In this document: piece by piece, positions 33,192 to 35,151 of the stretch
Numbering within the stretch: position 1 is the stretch's first letter
Layout of the letters: the number at the start of each line of letters is the position of its first letter
Origin: Gammaproteobacteria bacterium
Lineage (GTDB): Bacteria; Pseudomonadota; Gammaproteobacteria; Steroidobacterales; Steroidobacteraceae
Length of the DNA stretch: 35,151 bases
Assembly (NCBI GenBank): GCA_030040715.1
Contig: JASHTF010000170.1
Coordinates: forward strand, 1 to 35,151
Direction of reading: 5' to 3'
The notes under the pieces: generated by a model
The model's database searches: none
What the model saw: only the letters and a program-made list of their open reading frames with translations
Told to the model about the DNA's origin: nothing
Translations under genes and position numbers: made by a program

Positions 33192-34256
33192 GTGCGCACG
33201 TTCTTTCATGACCGCCAACTCAGCCATCATCCGCGCACCTATTACTCACGCGGCAAGATGCGCGAGCCGCAGGAGGTGCCGGAGAGAGCTCAGCGTCTGC
33301 TGCAAGCGGCGCGCAGTCTGGGTTTCCGTATTGAGGCCCCGAAGGATGCGGGCCTCGAACCGCTCCTTGCGGTACACAGCGCTCCATATGTCGCGTTCCT
33401 GGAGCAAGCCTATGCGCGCTGGAAAGAGATACCCGAGGATTGGGGCGATGAGGTCGCGTCGAACATTTTCGTGCGCGAACCGAATGCGTTGCGCGGAATT
33501 CTCGCTCAGGCTGCCCGGTATCTGGCGGACGGCAGCTGCCCGGTCGGCCAGCACACATGGCGATCTGCTTATTGGTCGGCACAGAGTGCGGTAGCGGGCG
33601 CTCGGGCGATCATTGAGGGGGCGTCGGCGGCATACGCGCTGTGTCGCCCGCCTGGTCACCATGCGCGCAAGGACGCGGCCGGTGGGTTCTGCTATTTGAA
33701 TAACGCGGCCATCGCCAGCCAGGAATTGCGCACGCGGTTCTCTCGGGTCGCTATTCTCGACACAGATATGCACCACGGACAGGGCGTACAGGAGATCTTC
33801 TACGAGCGCAGTGATGTCTTTTATGTCTCGATCCATGGCGATCCGACCAACTTCTATCCGGCGGTAGCCGGATTTGCCGATGAGCGCGGCATGCATGCAG
33901 GCGTCGGCTACAACCTGAATCTACCCATGCCTCACGGCTCAAGCGAAGCGCTGTTTCTCGCGAAGCTGGACGAGGCTCTGGACGCCATCAGGCGTTTCGA
34001 TGCCGGCGCCATCGTGCTTTGCCTCGGTTTTGACATCTACGAGCTTGATCCGCAGAGCAAGGTCGCCGTCAGCCGATCAGGTTTCGCAGCCATGGGGCAG
34101 GCTATTCGACAGCTACGTCTTCCCTGTCTGATCGTGCAGGAGGGGGGATACCATCTTCAGACTCTCGAGGAAAATGCCGAGGCGTTCTTCGCCTCACCTG
34201 CGGCATGGAAGATCGCAGAGAGGCTATCCGTCACCCCCCACGGCATCGCACCATGA
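33192..34256 (+). CDS. acetylpolyamine amidohydrolase / HDAC-family deacetylase
   Basis: A 354-residue arginase/deacetylase-fold enzyme that removes acetyl groups from amines. Seen are RPPGHHARKD (His156/His157), GGFCYLNNAAIA (164-175), DTDMHHGQGVQ, giving zinc ligands Asp192 and His194, GFDIYELDP with the third zinc ligand Asp281, and Tyr320 in QEGGY. The length and the FHDRQLSHHP start and RPEVPERAQR-type region fit bacterial acetylpolyamine amidohydrolases better than true histone deacetylases. The GTG start has AGGAG six bases upstream. It is divergent from the LIV-type ABC genes, so transport and deacetylation may be one pathway. Confidence 0.9.
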   Translation: MRTFFHDRQLSHHPRTYYSRGKMREPQEVPERAQRLLQAARSLGFRIEAPKDAGLEPLLAVHSAPYVAFLEQAYARWKEIPEDWGDEVASNIFVREPNALRGILAQAARYLADGSCPVGQHTWRSAYWSAQSAVAGARAIIEGASAAYALCRPPGHHARKDAAGGFCYLNNAAIASQELRTRFSRVAILDTDMHHGQGVQEIFYERSDVFYVSIHGDPTNFYPAVAGFADERGMHAGVGYNLNLPMPHGSSEALFLAKLDEALDAIRRFDAGAIVLCLGFDIYELDPQSKVAVSRSGFAAMGQAIRQLRLPCLIVQEGGYHLQTLEENAEAFFASPAAWKIAERLSVTPHGIAP

Positions 34257-34392
34257 GCGAGCGGCGAAATACAGCCACGGGCGAGCCCAGTCCGACGATC
34301 TCGACAGCGCAGCGTCAACGCGAGGCGTCAACCGCCTAGCCTTCAGCCGGCTGCGTCGGCGTCAGGCTATGCGCCCCCACCGGCTGTTGGTG

Positions 34393-34398
34393 TAGAAT
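34393..34398 (+). promoter_or_regulatory. candidate -10 box of the tRNA gene
   Basis: TAGAAT lies 15 bases before the tRNA and is followed by a GC-rich discriminator (GCGCGCCC), typical of stringently controlled stable-RNA promoters. No clear -35 element is found. The 157-base gap after the amidohydrolase holds nothing else I can support. Confidence 0.4.
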
Positions 34399-34413
34399 GC
34401 GCGCCCCTCCTGG

Positions 34414-34490
34414 TGCGGGGTGGAGCAGTCTGGCAGCTCGTCGGGCTCATAACCCGAAGGTCGCAGGTTCAAATCCTGCCCCCGCTACCA
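34414..34490 (+). tRNA. initiator tRNA-fMet (CAT)
   Basis: A 77-base cloverleaf with anticodon CAT at 34448-34450. It has initiator hallmarks: three G-C pairs at the base of the anticodon stem (GGG...CCC), an A11-U24 pair in the D stem, a TTCAAAT T-loop closed by GCAGG/CCTGC, and an unpaired first position of the acceptor stem. Here that is U1 against U72 rather than the C1-A72 of Escherichia coli. CCA is encoded. Confidence 0.95.
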
Positions 34491-34504
34491 ACAACATCAA
34501 TGAC

Positions 34505-35151
34505 TTACGATCCAGCTAAGCTCCCCGATTTTTCAACTGTGCCCAAAACGTGCCCAGAAATTTCAGCACCGGACACAGTTAAGGCACGGAGACGCTCGGC
34601 ATAGGGCGCCAAGTGTTCGGCGGCGAGGTGCGCATAACGGCGCACCATCTCCACCGATTCCCAACCCCCCAGCTCCTGCAGAGCGTAAAGAGGCGTCCCC
34701 GCCTGCACGTGCCAGCTTGCCCAGGTGTGGCGCAGGTCATGCCAGCGGAAATCTTTGATGCCCGCCCGCCTGAGTGCCGCATACCACCCTTTGCCGCTGA
34801 CTTGCCCAATGGGTTTCCCCCGAAAGCTGAACACGTGTGTCGGGTGCGTTCCCTTCTGCTTCAGTACGAGAGCTAGCGCCGCCGCATTCAGCGGGACGGC
34901 GATGGCCCTACGTGCCTTGGCTTGATCGGCATGCACCCAAGCGAGCCTGCGTTCCTCATCGATCTGCGACCACTGTAGATCGGTGACATTCGACGCCCGA
35001 AGTCCCGTGGCGAGCGAAAATGCCGCCGCGTCTGCCAAACGCGGCGATAGCGCGCGCAGTAGCCTCTTCGCTTCCTCAGGTGTCAGAAAACGGACGCGGC
35101 GGGTCGGCTCCTTGAGCATGCGCACATGAGGCGCCCGATCCAACCATTCCC
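34505..35151 (-). CDS. tyrosine recombinase/phage-type integrase, partial
   Basis: The C-terminal catalytic domain of a site-specific recombinase. The frame runs off the right edge (codons before the apparent TTG at 35143 read EW and continue the protein). The catalytic residues are in order: the first Arg in LATGLRASNV, the HxxR box in RWHDLRHTWASW, the third-position Trp in LGGWESVEMV, and the nucleophile Tyr in RRYAHLA. The stop lies 14 bases past the tRNA CCA end, with the gene facing the tRNA. That is the usual place of an integrase in an element inserted in a tRNA 3' end, whose body would extend to the right. Confidence 0.9.
   Translation of the reverse strand, partial: EWLDRAPHVRMLKEPTRRVRFLTPEEAKRLLRALSPRLADAAAFSLATGLRASNVTDLQWSQIDEERRLAWVHADQAKARRAIAVPLNAAALALVLKQKGTHPTHVFSFRGKPIGQVSGKGWYAALRRAGIKDFRWHDLRHTWASWHVQAGTPLYALQELGGWESVEMVRRYAHLAAEHLAPYAERLRALTVSGAEISGHVLGTVEKSGSLAGS

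Noticed and set aside
1-35151. CRISPR arrays, insertion sequences, rRNA genes
   Set aside because: No regularly spaced repeats, transposase-like proteins or rRNA sequence were seen anywhere in the window.

Overview
This is a 35 kb window of GC-rich (roughly 65% by eye) bacterial chromosome. Gene style suggests a gammaproteobacterium of the Steroidobacter/Nevskia/Xanthomonas kind. The evidence is a proteobacterial initiator tRNA, Tat signals of the SRRxF type, SCO1/CtaG assembly factors, GGDEF/EAL proteins and a LIV-type ABC transporter. This is an inference from gene content only. The genes are densely packed, and most antisense open frames are GC-driven shadows.

Layout. (1) 1-2787, minus: a GH94-type (cellobiose phosphorylase / cyclic glucan synthase C-half) protein that runs off the left edge. 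(2) 2863-7504, plus: a tightly coupled five-gene operon of type III polyketide synthase, SAM methyltransferase, FAD oxidoreductase, acyl carrier protein and FabF-like ketosynthase. The first three genes follow the order of known alkylresorcinol/alkylquinone operons, and the dedicated ACP + ketosynthase pair is the unusual part. It is the best candidate for an undescribed system here. (3) 7603-9269, plus: a Tat-exported dienelactone hydrolase-like protein and a DUF488 protein. (4) 9361-10916, minus: a SCO1-like and CtaG copper/oxidase assembly pair. (5) 11059-14419, minus: a secreted protein of three fused RidA domains, an alpha/beta hydrolase and a LuxR-type regulator. (6) 14714-16024, plus: an unrecognised secreted protein behind three consecutive palindromes.

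(7) 16176-18862: an MFS transporter, a small Cys-rich cytoplasmic protein and a secreted PF03640-like protein. (8) 19183-24134: two convergent cyclic-di-GMP proteins, a GGDEF-EAL receptor and a 7TM-DISM GGDEF cyclase. The first is preceded by a seven-codon leader ORF. (9) 24336-27619, minus: a three-gene operon resembling fructoselysine (Amadori product) catabolism: deglycase FrlB-like, kinase FrlD-like and APC permease FrlA-like. It sits behind an AT-rich promoter island. (10) 28146-28445, plus: a small ribbon-helix-helix-like protein with a palindrome near its promoter.

(11) 28459-33070, minus: a complete LIV-type ABC importer (LivK, LivH, a LivM-LivG fusion, LivF), divergent from an acetylpolyamine amidohydrolase/HDAC-family enzyme at 33192-34256. 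This suggests uptake and deacetylation of an N-acetylated amine. (12) 34414-34490: initiator tRNA-fMet, with a tyrosine recombinase starting 14 bp beyond its CCA end. This is the classic boundary of an integrated element that continues to the right of the window.
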